From Bacillus sp. FJAT-27264 (GTDB lineage Bacteria; Bacillota; Bacilli; Paenibacillales; Paenibacillaceae), in assembly GCF_001682855.1 (NCBI RefSeq), contig NZ_MAQW01000005.1:346-54169 (forward strand): DNA of 53,824 nt. The letters are read 5' to 3'. The first letter of the stretch is position 1. Each line of letters begins with the position of its first letter. Made by a program: the position numbers and the translations under genes. Below the pieces are notes generated by a model. It was not told the origin of the DNA. It saw nothing but the letters and a program-made list of their open reading frames with translations, and did not search any database. This document shows positions 17,465-25,565 of the stretch, one piece after another.

Positions 17465-17496
17465 TTGACCTTGCAGTATACTTCAACCTTTATGAT
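17465..17496 (+). promoter_or_regulatory. MerR-type promoter with dyad in a long spacer
   Basis: TTGACC (17465-17470) and TATGAT (17491-17496) are separated by 20 nt, the over-long spacing typical of MerR-controlled promoters. The spacer holds the near-palindrome TTGCAGTATACTTCAA (17471-17486). The first downstream regulator gene is a merR at 19014. Confidence 0.75.
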
Positions 17497-17529
17497 TTAG
17501 CTATATTAGAGATGTTGGGGGTATTGCTC

Positions 17530-18978
17530 ATGAGATTACTGGAAGTTGTTGTTGTGCTGGTGGTTCTGGCCGTTACGAGTGGAATGCTCTTTGGAAAAAG
17601 AGAGCGGCGCTGGAACACCGCGATGTTGTTGTCCTTAGGACTCATTGTGCTGTTGCACGCCATTATAGATAAGGTCCGGTTACAAATGGTTCCCGCCTAT
17701 GCCGTAGCACTGGTGCTGATTATCGTGTTGTTGGTTAGACAGATCAAACCTATCGGCCAAGCGCGTATCCGGTCCTGGTGGAGCAAGAGCCTGCTGTCTG
17801 TTCTGGTTCTGGCATTATCGGGTGTGGCGGTATATCTGAGCGTACTGCTGCCTGTGTTCACCATGCCTGAGCCGTCTGGAAAATATGCGATTGGGACGGT
17901 ATCCCGTCAGCTGACGGATGAATCCCGTACAGAGACTTTGGGGGACCAGCCTGGCAGCAAGCGCGAACTGATGGTGAATGTGTGGTATCCAGTAGACCCG
18001 GATCAGGCCAAAGGGAAGCCGAAGGCGCATTATCCAGGAGACTTGGGAGAAGCCATCAGTCTGGTGTTCGGCTTTCCGAAGCAGCTGTTTGATTATGTAG
18101 GCCTGGTGCCTACACATGTAGTAGATGGAGTCACAGTTTCATCGGACCAAGACCATTATCCAGTGGTGTTATTCTCACCGGGGGTTCGCTCCACCCGCTT
18201 TCAGAGCCTGACTGCTATTGAGGAGCTCGTAAGCAATGGATATATTGTGGTGGGTATGGATCATCCCTACACCTCAGCCAAAGTCACGTTCCCGGATGGT
18301 CATGCTACACTTTATAAACCAGATCCAGAATTCCCAACCTCGGCAGAGGTGTACCAGCAGAATATCAAAGGCGTTGGAATTCGTGTGGAGGATAGCCGTT
18401 TCGTGCTGGATACCCTTGAAGCGTGGAATGAGCAAGATCCAGATGGGCTGCTGCAAGGCAAGCTGGACTTGGAGCATATCGGCATCTTCGGGCATTCTTA
18501 CGGCGGGGCAACGACTGCAGAGGCGCTTGCGCAGGATGACCGGTTCAAGGCAGGGGTCAGCCTGGAAGGCGGGTTCTGGGGCGATGTTGCCCATACCGGT
18601 CTGAAGCAGCCTTTCATGTACATGATGACTGGCGGCACGGCGAAGATGCTTGACCCCACGATAACGAATAAGGACCAAGTGTTCTATGAGGAGTTCGTTC
18701 GCGATCTGGAGTCGGCGATGACGCATAGCACCAGTGATACCTACTATTTGACGGTGGAGCCTTTCTTTCACCAGAGCTTCACAGATATTGCCCTGCTAGC
18801 CCCGTCCCTTTTTGCGAAGGACATAGATCCGGTCCATAATGTTGATATTACCAGATCCTACGTTCGGGCCTTCTTCGACCAATATTTAAAAGGAGAAGAA
18901 CAGCAATTAATGGACGGGCCTTCTGCCGATTATCCGGAAGTGAAGTTCGACGACCTGTACACGAAGAAAAGAATGTAA
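17530..18978 (+). CDS. Membrane-anchored alpha/beta hydrolase (PAF acetylhydrolase-like)
   Basis: A 482-aa protein. The first 110 residues carry about four hydrophobic segments, then comes an extracytoplasmic or membrane-associated alpha/beta hydrolase. The nucleophile elbow is GIFGHSYGGATTAEAL (G-x-S-x-G). Upstream, YPVVLFSPGVRSTRFQSLTA and GMDHPYTS resemble platelet-activating-factor acetylhydrolase-like and dienelactone hydrolase-like enzymes. ATG 17530 is chosen over ATG 17512 because TTGGGGGT lies 7 nt before it. It is followed by merR after 35 nt and preceded by a MerR-type promoter. Substrate unknown. Confidence 0.78.
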   Translation: MRLLEVVVVLVVLAVTSGMLFGKRERRWNTAMLLSLGLIVLLHAIIDKVRLQMVPAYAVALVLIIVLLVRQIKPIGQARIRSWWSKSLLSVLVLALSGVAVYLSVLLPVFTMPEPSGKYAIGTVSRQLTDESRTETLGDQPGSKRELMVNVWYPVDPDQAKGKPKAHYPGDLGEAISLVFGFPKQLFDYVGLVPTHVVDGVTVSSDQDHYPVVLFSPGVRSTRFQSLTAIEELVSNGYIVVGMDHPYTSAKVTFPDGHATLYKPDPEFPTSAEVYQQNIKGVGIRVEDSRFVLDTLEAWNEQDPDGLLQGKLDLEHIGIFGHSYGGATTAEALAQDDRFKAGVSLEGGFWGDVAHTGLKQPFMYMMTGGTAKMLDPTITNKDQVFYEEFVRDLESAMTHSTSDTYYLTVEPFFHQSFTDIALLAPSLFAKDIDPVHNVDITRSYVRAFFDQYLKGEEQQLMDGPSADYPEVKFDDLYTKKRM

Positions 18979-19013
18979 GCTGGACATGAGGCACAAGACA
19001 GGGGGGCACTGAC

Positions 19014-19424
19014 ATGGAAGGAATGACACGCGGGGAGCTGGCGAAGCAGACAGGGGTCAGCATGGCGACGATCCGTTACTATGAGGATTCTGGTATCCTG
19101 CCCCCTCCGGCACGGATTGCTAATGGATACCGGGTATACTCCGAGGATTATGTGGTGAAGATCCGGTTCATTAAGGATGCCCAATCTCTGGGGTATCCTC
19201 TAAAGCAAATCAAAGAAATTCTCCATGATCTCAACCAGGGTATAGGGAAATATTCGCTGGAGTCTGGTGAGGAGATTTTGAAGGAACGGGTACGTGATAA
19301 AATCCAGGAAATCGACGAGAGGATCGCTACGCTCCGGTCCATTCAGACCTTGCTCTCCAGTCTGCTGGAGATGCCCAGGGAAGAGATCCATGATTATCTG
19401 CAATCATTTCGAAATAGGGAATAG
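19014..19424 (+). CDS. MerR family transcriptional regulator
   Basis: A 136-aa regulator. The winged-helix N-terminus is RGELAKQTGVSMATIRYYED, followed by GILPPPARIANGYRVYSEDYV, then a dimerisation coiled coil (about residues 80-120). It contains no cysteine, so it is unlikely to sense metals through thiols as MerR or CueR do. Its nearest fitting target is the promoter at 17465-17496, which would make the hydrolase-merR operon self-regulated. Confidence 0.88.
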   Translation: MEGMTRGELAKQTGVSMATIRYYEDSGILPPPARIANGYRVYSEDYVVKIRFIKDAQSLGYPLKQIKEILHDLNQGIGKYSLESGEEILKERVRDKIQEIDERIATLRSIQTLLSSLLEMPREEIHDYLQSFRNRE

Positions 19425-19530
19425 GGATAATTCATCTACCATCTCATTTCATTGCTTTGCCTACTGTTGTTTATTATTGGAATTAAGTACAATATCAGGT
19501 GTAGGCTATGACATGTTCAGGGGGATACAT

Positions 19531-20304
19531 ATGGATTGTAAAATGGTTTTCTTCGACGTAGACGGAACGCTTACGAGCCATGAGGATGGCAGAATTCCAG
19601 AGGATACCCGAGCAGCGATCCGGGCCTTGCAGAGGAACGGCATCAAGGTGGGGGCAGCCACCGGCCGGCCGCTGTCCATGTGCCGGGAGCTTAGCCAGCT
19701 TGGAATCGATACTGTGATTACCGCGAACGGCGGGTATGCGAAGCATAAGGATGAAGTGATCCATAAGATGCCGATGAAGCCGGATTATCTCAGGGAGGTT
19801 TTTGAGTTCGCAAGTATGCAGAATCATGGCTTGTCCTTTTACACGGAGGATTTCTGTATGAACGGAGTGCAGGATGCGGAAATATTGCGGGCCTTGAAGG
19901 AGACGCTGTTCCTTAGTGAGTACCCTGCAGTTAATCCGCTGATTTATAACGAGGAAGTCTACTTAATGTGTCTGTATGGGACGGATGATATGGTCAGTAC
20001 ATATATAGAGACGTTCCCACACCTGAGCTTCAGACGCTGGCATCCTTATGTGCTCAGTGTACTGCAAGAGGAGGTCTCTAAGTCAGTTGCCATACTGAAA
20101 GTGCTTCAGCATCTGGAGATAGAGGCATCCGAGATCGTAGCCTTCGGAGATGGAGGGAACGATATCGACATGCTGGAGATGGCTGGCCTTGGCATTGCCA
20201 TGGGCAATGCAGGGGATAGACTTAAGCAATCTGCGGACTTCGTGACGAGATCATCCAGCGAGGGTGGAATTGATTACGCGCTAAGGAAATACGGACTCAT
20301 ATAA
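19531..20304 (+). CDS. Cof-type HAD phosphatase
   Basis: A cytosolic HAD hydrolase, subclass IIB, of 257 aa. Motif I is FFDVDGTLTSHEDG, motif II is in GAATGRPLSM, and motif IV is FGDGGNDIDMLEMAGLGIAM. These proteins dephosphorylate sugar phosphates or cofactors; the substrate cannot be read. The frame is open far upstream, but ATG 19531 follows CAGGGGG at 6 nt and gives the family N-terminus MDCKMVFFDVDGTL. It converges on the S-layer-type gene. Confidence 0.9.
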   Translation: MDCKMVFFDVDGTLTSHEDGRIPEDTRAAIRALQRNGIKVGAATGRPLSMCRELSQLGIDTVITANGGYAKHKDEVIHKMPMKPDYLREVFEFASMQNHGLSFYTEDFCMNGVQDAEILRALKETLFLSEYPAVNPLIYNEEVYLMCLYGTDDMVSTYIETFPHLSFRRWHPYVLSVLQEEVSKSVAILKVLQHLEIEASEIVAFGDGGNDIDMLEMAGLGIAMGNAGDRLKQSADFVTRSSSEGGIDYALRKYGLI

Positions 20305-20324
20305 TCGATGCTTTGCAAAAGTTG

Positions 20325-20369
20325 AAAAAAAAGCAGGCCATGCTTCCCGTAGGGGATCATGGCCTGCTT
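20325..20369. terminator. Terminator between convergent genes
   Basis: AAGCAGGCCATG (20331-20342) and CATGGCCTGCTT (20358-20369) form a perfect 12-bp stem. A run of A at 20325-20332 gives a T run for the minus-strand gene. Confidence 0.88.
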
Positions 20370-20406
20370 GTATTGTTGGCTAGTGGTTACTTGTCTTCCA
20401 CAAGTA

Positions 20407-21378
20407 TTACTTGATACCTGGAGCTGGAGAACTGGTACCTTTCACGGACTTTGCTACGGCTGTGTAGCCTTCCGGAAGGTACGTAACTGCTGAACCTTTG
20501 GTAATGACCTGCGGATACATTTTTCCAGGCTCAGGGTCTGTTACATTGAAATAGATCGTAGCTGTCTTGTCTTTGCCAAACTCGATCTTCTCAATAACCA
20601 GTCCATACCCCGGGTTAGGCAGGTTGTTCACGGTCAACGTCACTTTATTGACGCCCTCTGCAGCTTTGGTCACGTTGATATCCGTCTCGTAGTTGTAGCC
20701 AGGTGCATTAGTGCTATCGTCTGGTGCTTCAATGTTCTTGGCGAATTGGGCCGTATCGTAGATCCAGGCAGCGGCTTCTGAGCGGGTTACAGAATCATTT
20801 GGCCGGAATTTCCCGTTCTTGTCCAGCTGTACGAGATGCGTGTTGAGCAGAATTTGCAGGTTATTCATAACATCTTTGGAGAGTTTGTCCCCGTCTGTAA
20901 TATTAAAAAACATCATCGTCACTGGGAAATTGCCTTTTGTCTTGAGCGCTTCAGCGAGCAGGTGTGCGAACTGTGCGCGCGACATCGCTGCGTTAGGGTC
21001 CACATTCTTGTCGAGTGGAAGTCCGTTCTGCTTCGCCGTCAGGAAGGCAGACGCATACCAGGCTTTATCGTTTACATGGGGAAAATAACTGCTCACAGTG
21101 CCCGTGCTACCGGCATCGGGCTTCGGCGATAGCTTCAGACCGCTGACGATGAATTGAATGCCTTGTGCAAAGGTTACACTGCTCTTCGGTGCGAACTTGT
21201 CACTCGTAACACCGTTAATAATGCCATCCTTATGCAGGGCATTGATCTTGGTCTCCGCCGGATCGCCCTTCAGATCGGAGAATGCAAATGCCGATGCCCC
21301 GAAGGACACGCTTGCCGCCAGAATACTGCACGCTATCGTCATTTTTTTAGCGCTATGGATGAATGTCATTTTTTTCAT
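20407..21378 (-). CDS. Exported S-layer-homology protein with PrcB-like end
   Basis: A 323-aa protein with an N-terminal signal peptide ending near ASAFA (about residue 32). Three SLH-like repeats follow, starting around FSDLKGDPAETKINALHKDG, FPHVNDKAWYASAFLTAKQN and NITDGDKLSKDVMNNLQILL; SLH domains bind pyruvylated secondary cell-wall polymer. The last 90 residues (VTLTVNNLPNPGYGLVIEKI and following) resemble the PrcB C-terminal domain found in protease-complex and cell-surface proteins. It is therefore probably attached to the cell wall. Divergent from the Tet(M)-like gene. Confidence 0.82.
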   Translation of the reverse strand: MKKMTFIHSAKKMTIACSILAASVSFGASAFAFSDLKGDPAETKINALHKDGIINGVTSDKFAPKSSVTFAQGIQFIVSGLKLSPKPDAGSTGTVSSYFPHVNDKAWYASAFLTAKQNGLPLDKNVDPNAAMSRAQFAHLLAEALKTKGNFPVTMMFFNITDGDKLSKDVMNNLQILLNTHLVQLDKNGKFRPNDSVTRSEAAAWIYDTAQFAKNIEAPDDSTNAPGYNYETDINVTKAAEGVNKVTLTVNNLPNPGYGLVIEKIEFGKDKTATIYFNVTDPEPGKMYPQVITKGSAVTYLPEGYTAVAKSVKGTSSPAPGIK

Positions 21379-21411
21379 TGTGCCTCACCTCTTATCTTCT
21401 TAGATGGGGGA

Positions 21412-21441
21412 TTGTCTCAAAATGTTGCAGGAACTTATAAT
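21412..21441 (+). promoter_or_regulatory. Probable promoter of the Tet(M)-like gene
   Basis: TTGTCT (21412-21417), 18-nt spacer, TATAAT (21436-21441). Transcription would begin near 21448, giving a leader of about 35 nt to the ATG at 21483. No attenuation peptide of the tet(M) type fits in so short a leader. Confidence 0.55.
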
Positions 21442-21482
21442 AAACTTAAAACTTTTAAGTGAGTGACAGGAGATCTATAGAT

Positions 21483-23459
21483 ATGGGGCAGCAGAAGATG
21501 GAACGGATTAATGTCGGAATTTTTGCCCATGTTGATGCCGGAAAGACGACAACGACAGAGCATATTTTATATGAGAGCGGTCGCATTCGTTCGCTGGGCA
21601 GCGTAGATACTGGCACGGCGCTGACTGATTCGCTTGATGTGGAACGTCAGCGGGGGATATCGGTACGGGCGGCGCTGGCTTCCTTTGCCTGGAAAGGGGT
21701 ACAGGTGAATCTGGTCGATACCCCCGGCCACGTCGATTTTCTCTCAGAGGTAGAGCGCTCGCTTCGCGTGATGGACTGCGCGGTGCTGATTCTCTCTGCA
21801 GTCGAAGGCGTGCAAGCGCAAAGCGAGATGATTTGGAGCGCACTTCGTAAGCTGAAGATTCCCACAATTATCTTTATGAATAAAATGGACCGGACCGGTG
21901 CGGACCCGGAAGCGGTGCTGGCTCAGGCCCATACTTATCTATCCGGGGATATTATCCCGGTTCAGCAGCCTCTTGGCAGGGAGCAGGATTATGCTGGTAC
22001 TGCCGATCTATGGGAGCAGGGCGCGGATTCCGCTGTACAGACTGAACTGCTGGAAGCCTTGGCTGAGCGGGATGAGGCTTTGCTGGAGACTTATATGGCT
22101 GGCGATTCACTTGATCTTGCCATATGGCGGAACCATCTTGCGGATCGTGCAGCTGCTGCGGAGCTGTTTCCGCTGGTCTATGGCGCCGCTGCCAAGGGAA
22201 TGGGAATTCCTGCCCTGCTAGACGCTATGATTCAGTATTTCCCAAGAGCGGGCGGAGATGCAGAGCTTCCCGTATCCGGCATTGTATATAACATTCAGCG
22301 GGATAAGAGTATGGGGCGAATGGCGTTTGTCCGCTTGTACGAAGGGACGATTCGCAATCGTGATGCTGTTCAGAACTACTCGCAAGATATCCAGGGCAAG
22401 ATTACCCAGGTCCGCAAGGTTGAGGGTGGACGTACCGAGGATGTCGGCGCTCTGGAGGCCGGAGATATCGGCGTGGTGTACGGCCTATCAGGGGTACGGA
22501 TCGGCGATGTATTAGGCCGGCCAGATGCGATTCCGCAAGAGGCCAAGCTGGCTGTGCCGCTGCTGACGGTGCGGGTGCACTGGGCAGAAGCAGCGGACGA
22601 TCACAAAGTGATTGCCGCCATGCAGGAGCTGGCCGACGAAGACCCACTGCTGGATGCGCAGTGGCTCCCGGAGGAACGCGAGCTGCACATCAAGGTGATG
22701 GGCCCAATCCAGCTGGAGATTCTCGGCAGCGTGATGGAGAGTCGGTACGGCCTGGCGGTCACCTTCGGCCAGCCGTCCGTGATCTATAAAGAGACGCCTG
22801 CCCGTGCGGGCGAAGGCTTCATCGCCTATACGATGCCTAAGCCATGCTGGGCAATCCTGCGCTTCCAGATTGAACCGGGGCCGCTGGGCAGCGGCCTGGT
22901 CTACGATTCGGTCGTGCGCAGCTCCGACCTGCTGCCGCAATACCAGAATGAGACGGCCCGGCGGGTGCCGGAGGCCTTGCAGCAGGGCTTGTACGGTTGG
23001 GAGGTCACCGACCTGAAGGTGACATTGGTGGAGGGGCAGCACCATGTGTGGCATACCCATCCGCTGGATTTTGCCGTGGCGACGCCGATGGGTATTATGG
23101 ACGGGCTGGCCCGCGTCGGTACCAAACTGCTGGAGCCGGTGCTTCAGGTGCGGATTGTGGTGCCTGAGGAGAACGGAGGGCGAGTCATGAACGATCTTGT
23201 GCAGATGCGAGGCACCTTCGAGCCGCCGGTACTGCTGGGCGACCGGATGGTCATCGAAGGTCGTCTGCCGCTGGCGACGTCGCTCGATTATCCGGTCACA
23301 CTAAGCTCCTTCACGAAGGGGCGCAGCACGTTCACTTCTTTTTTTGCCGGATATGAAGAATGCCCACCCGACGTTACCGCCGAGCGCACCCGTCGCGGAG
23401 TGAACCCGCTGGATCAGTCGAAGTATATTCTCAGCGTTCGCAAGGCGCTGCAGGGGTAG
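21483..23459 (+). CDS. Tet(M)/EF-G-like translational GTPase
   Basis: A ribosome-associated GTPase of 658 aa, the length of ribosomal protection proteins. G1 is AHVDAGKTT, G2 region QRGISVRAA, G3 DTPGHVDF, G4 NKMD. Domains II to V follow in EF-G order, with a C-terminal RSTFTSFFAGYEECPPD. The N-terminus (GSVDTGTALTDSLDVERQRG) is closest to the Tet(M)/Tet(O)/Otr(A) group. Whether it protects against tetracycline or serves another ribosome rescue role is open; base use matches the chromosome and no mobile element is near. ATG 21483 is preceded by AGGAG; the in-frame GTG 21459 would sit too close to the promoter. Confidence 0.85.
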   Translation: MGQQKMERINVGIFAHVDAGKTTTTEHILYESGRIRSLGSVDTGTALTDSLDVERQRGISVRAALASFAWKGVQVNLVDTPGHVDFLSEVERSLRVMDCAVLILSAVEGVQAQSEMIWSALRKLKIPTIIFMNKMDRTGADPEAVLAQAHTYLSGDIIPVQQPLGREQDYAGTADLWEQGADSAVQTELLEALAERDEALLETYMAGDSLDLAIWRNHLADRAAAAELFPLVYGAAAKGMGIPALLDAMIQYFPRAGGDAELPVSGIVYNIQRDKSMGRMAFVRLYEGTIRNRDAVQNYSQDIQGKITQVRKVEGGRTEDVGALEAGDIGVVYGLSGVRIGDVLGRPDAIPQEAKLAVPLLTVRVHWAEAADDHKVIAAMQELADEDPLLDAQWLPEERELHIKVMGPIQLEILGSVMESRYGLAVTFGQPSVIYKETPARAGEGFIAYTMPKPCWAILRFQIEPGPLGSGLVYDSVVRSSDLLPQYQNETARRVPEALQQGLYGWEVTDLKVTLVEGQHHVWHTHPLDFAVATPMGIMDGLARVGTKLLEPVLQVRIVVPEENGGRVMNDLVQMRGTFEPPVLLGDRMVIEGRLPLATSLDYPVTLSSFTKGRSTFTSFFAGYEECPPDVTAERTRRGVNPLDQSKYILSVRKALQG

Positions 23460-23554
23460 GGTAGGGGAGTGTTTTCTGGATTCAAGCGTGGTGAGTGAGC
23501 AGATATAGAGTGCAAAAGTAGGTGTGAATGCAAGGTAGTGTGAAGCAAGATGAG

Positions 23555-23590
23555 GTGTGGATGTAAGTGTGGATGTAAGTGTGAATGTAA
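23555..23590 (+). repeat. Three tandem 12-bp repeats in a GT-rich stretch
   Basis: GTGTGGATGTAA occurs at 23555-23566 and 23567-23578, then GTGTGAATGTAA at 23579-23590. The surrounding 23510-23640 is G/T-rich on the plus strand with further broken copies. Confidence 0.8.
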
Positions 23591-23649
23591 GTGTAAGTTG
23601 TAGTTGTATGTGCAGTTTTAGGTGTGAGCATAGTGTAACTGCCCGGTTG

Positions 23650-23837
23650 AATAACTGGAAAAATGGGCGTTAATTAGGCGGAATTGCGGCATCTCTCAGA
23701 AATAACTGGAAAAACTCCTGTTAATTTCACTGATTAGCTTCAATTTCGTATGAATGGAAGAATTAACGGGAGGATTTACCGTTATTCTAGATATGGCGCT
23801 TAAAAAAGCATGATTAACGGTATATTTTCCTGTTAAA
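23650..23837. repeat. Four copies of a 26-bp element, two direct and two inverted
   Basis: Copies lie at 23650-23675 and 23701-23726 (plus) and at 23761-23786 and 23812-23837 (minus). All begin near AATAAC and end near GTTAATT, with a GGAAAA core (consensus ends AATAACnGGAAAA and CCGTTAATT). Start-to-start spacings are 51, 60 and 51 bp. It looks like a genus-specific interspersed repeat rather than an insertion sequence, as no coding part is present. Confidence 0.75.
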
Positions 23838-24068
23838 TAACTCTGTAGCCGTAGCATCCAGTGATGCTGGGATATCCTTCATCAAGGGTTCTTCGAATGG
23901 CCTATTGGCCTAATGAAGCGATTTATGAAGCATTTTAAGAATGAGATAAATAACCATGCTTAAAACTATATTCATTACATATATAACCATTTATATCGAT
24001 AAAGCTTAAAATTTATATTGGATATGGAATCTTTCTTTATTAAAAGTATATATATGTAAATATGAGCG

Positions 24069-24077
24069 TGATATAAT
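24069..24077 (+). promoter_or_regulatory. Extended -10 promoter of the TIR gene
   Basis: TGATATAAT, with TATAAT at 24072-24077, lies 94 nt before the GTG start. No good -35 is present, as is common for extended -10 promoters. Confidence 0.55.
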
Positions 24078-24170
24078 TCTAGTTATTTGTCATATTAAGA
24101 TGAATTCTCAGCACTAAAGGCCAGCAATCTTTTGTTATCTTCAAAAAATAACAAAGAGAGGGTCATTGTC

Positions 24171-25184
24171 GTGAACAAACCCAAAGTATTTATAGGATCA
24201 TCCCTTGAGGCAAAGCATTACGTGGATGCGATTAACGAAAATTTAAGCTATGTGGCTACGGTGACGCCGTGGACTGCTGGCGTTTTTAATGAAAACCGTT
24301 ACACGATGGAAGATCTGGACGAGCAGCTCACGCAGAGCAGCTTTGCTGTCTTTGTGTTGGCCCCAGATGACCTTGTCTCTTTGCGCGGGAAGGTCTATCT
24401 AGCACCGCGGGACAACACCATTTTTGAACTGGGAATGTTCTGGGGTAAATTAAAGCGTGAACGGGTCTTCTTCATATTGCCGCGCTCCGTGCCGCAAGAA
24501 GTAAATGGACAAGGGATAGATGGCTTCCGTCTGCCTTCTGATTTGCTGGGACTTACTTTGCTGTATTATGAGCTGCGCGATGATAAAAATTATACAGCTG
24601 CTGTAAGTGTGGCTTGTGCGAAAATTACCCGGCAAATCGAGGAAAAGCAGCACTTTGCCGATCCCTATGTCAAGATTCACAGCCTGGAGCGGGACATTCG
24701 GATGAAGGATATGCTGTTGATGTTCTTCATCAATTATGTCCGGCCCTCGAACCTCTCGGCTGGCGGGGAATATGATAAATTATATGAGGCTGTCAGAACC
24801 AGCTATGACATCTCGTCACTGGAGCAGTTCCGGATCCGGGGAGCGGCCATCTGGCGTGCTGAAGGTAATGACGGAATCCGGCAGGTGGCCGGCAATGTCG
24901 GCAAAGACCGATTCTATGCGTTTGAGGACAACGACGGCCGTAACGGTAAGGATCGGATTCTGGTGCTGGACGCTTTTTTGCAGGGGACGGTTCAATTTTT
25001 TCTGTACCGGGTGCATGTTGCCGCTGAATATATTGTGTGTTATCCTCTAGGTAAGGAATTGGTAATTACGATCCATTTGATTGGCCCTCTGGAACTGACA
25101 GCGAAGCACTTCGAGCAGCTCTCCGAGGACAACAAGGAATTTATGAACGTACTCAATTATTTGTTCGGAGGGGATTTGAAATGA
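24171..25184 (+). CDS. TIR-like (CAP12/Pycsar-TIR family) protein with C-terminal sensor-like region
   Basis: Residues 1-150 form the TIR-like domain of predicted nucleotide-binding proteins: KVFIGSSLEAKHYVDAI at the start, then NTIFELGMFWGKLKRERVF, where E86 occupies the place of the catalytic glutamate of NAD-cleaving TIR enzymes, then FRLPSDLLGLTLLYYE. Residues 190-337 are unrecognised, with alternating strands and helices somewhat like a GAF-type ligand domain. GTG 24171 is chosen because GAGAGGG precedes it by 8 nt and the conserved domain starts at once; TTG 24132 adds 13 unsupported residues. No cyclase gene lies nearby. The next gene overlaps by 4 nt. Role inferred: NAD-depleting antiphage effector. 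Confidence 0.78.
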   Translation: MNKPKVFIGSSLEAKHYVDAINENLSYVATVTPWTAGVFNENRYTMEDLDEQLTQSSFAVFVLAPDDLVSLRGKVYLAPRDNTIFELGMFWGKLKRERVFFILPRSVPQEVNGQGIDGFRLPSDLLGLTLLYYELRDDKNYTAAVSVACAKITRQIEEKQHFADPYVKIHSLERDIRMKDMLLMFFINYVRPSNLSAGGEYDKLYEAVRTSYDISSLEQFRIRGAAIWRAEGNDGIRQVAGNVGKDRFYAFEDNDGRNGKDRILVLDAFLQGTVQFFLYRVHVAAEYIVCYPLGKELVITIHLIGPLELTAKHFEQLSEDNKEFMNVLNYLFGGDLK

Positions 25185-25405
25185 GCAAACCGCGCGGTAA
25201 TGAGGGCAGCCTTGAGAAAGCGGGGCAAGCCTATAAAGTCTCATCCATCTCCCGTAAGAATCGGGACAGGCTAAGAACAATAGCCCTGAGTAACGAGTCG
25301 GGCAGAGTCGTCAAGGGACCTTCCGTAACGAGCGATAACGACGTGAACTATATTTTGGTGTACCAAATGGATGCCAATTATGAGAAGCCATTTTTTGCAC
25401 GATAA
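25181..25405 (+). CDS. Small basic protein coupled to the TIR gene
   Basis: A 74-aa protein I do not recognise. The start codon overlaps the TIR stop in ATGA and has GGAGGGG 6 nt upstream, so translation is probably coupled. The first 45 residues are rich in Lys, Arg, Ser and Gly (SSISRKNRDRLRTIALSN), the last 25 are more hydrophobic and acidic (VNYILVYQMDANYEKPF). No membrane segment and no cysteine. It could be a regulator, inhibitor or sensor partner of the TIR protein; this is inference from coupling only. Confidence 0.6.
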   Translation: MSKPRGNEGSLEKAGQAYKVSSISRKNRDRLRTIALSNESGRVVKGPSVTSDNDVNYILVYQMDANYEKPFFAR

Positions 25406-25411
25406 CATATG

Positions 25412-25466
25412 AAGCAGGCCGAAAGCAGGAGGATCTTGGGGTACCGGGATCAGCTTGCTTTTTTTG
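25412..25466 (+). terminator. Probable terminator after the TIR unit
   Basis: AAGCA (25423-25427) and TGCTT (25456-25460) close an imperfect stem with inner GATC pairing, followed by TTTTTT. An alternative 5' arm AAGCAGGCC starts at 25412. Confidence 0.5.
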
Positions 25467-25565
25467 TTGTGGGATGGAGCTGGTTGTCTTTTAAAAGGTT
25501 ATAAGATAATTTAGTATAGTATTCGTGATTAGTGAGCATGGGCTCTTCAATAAGGGGTGAACAGC

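Larger units (their letters stand above)
23460..24071. other. Gene-free, repeat-containing gap
   Basis: I see no credible gene in these 600 bases. The left part is GT-rich with tandem 12-mers; the middle holds four copies of a 26-bp element (listed separately); the right part (23880-24071) is strongly AT-rich. No terminator is obvious directly after the GTPase gene. The change in composition marks the border of an accessory segment holding the TIR gene. Confidence 0.6.

Noticed and set aside
21483..23459. A recently acquired tet(M) gene
   Set aside because: No attenuator leader and no conjugative or insertion genes nearby; sequence diverges from Tet(M) at many familiar positions and base use matches the neighbours.
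23853..23868. Small hairpin AGCATC/GATGCT
   Set aside because: The stem has only six base pairs with no T run, and nothing links it to a gene.
24171..25405. A CBASS, Pycsar or Thoeris operon
   Set aside because: There is no cyclase, ThsA-like or SAVED/STING partner next to the TIR gene; only a small basic protein is coupled.
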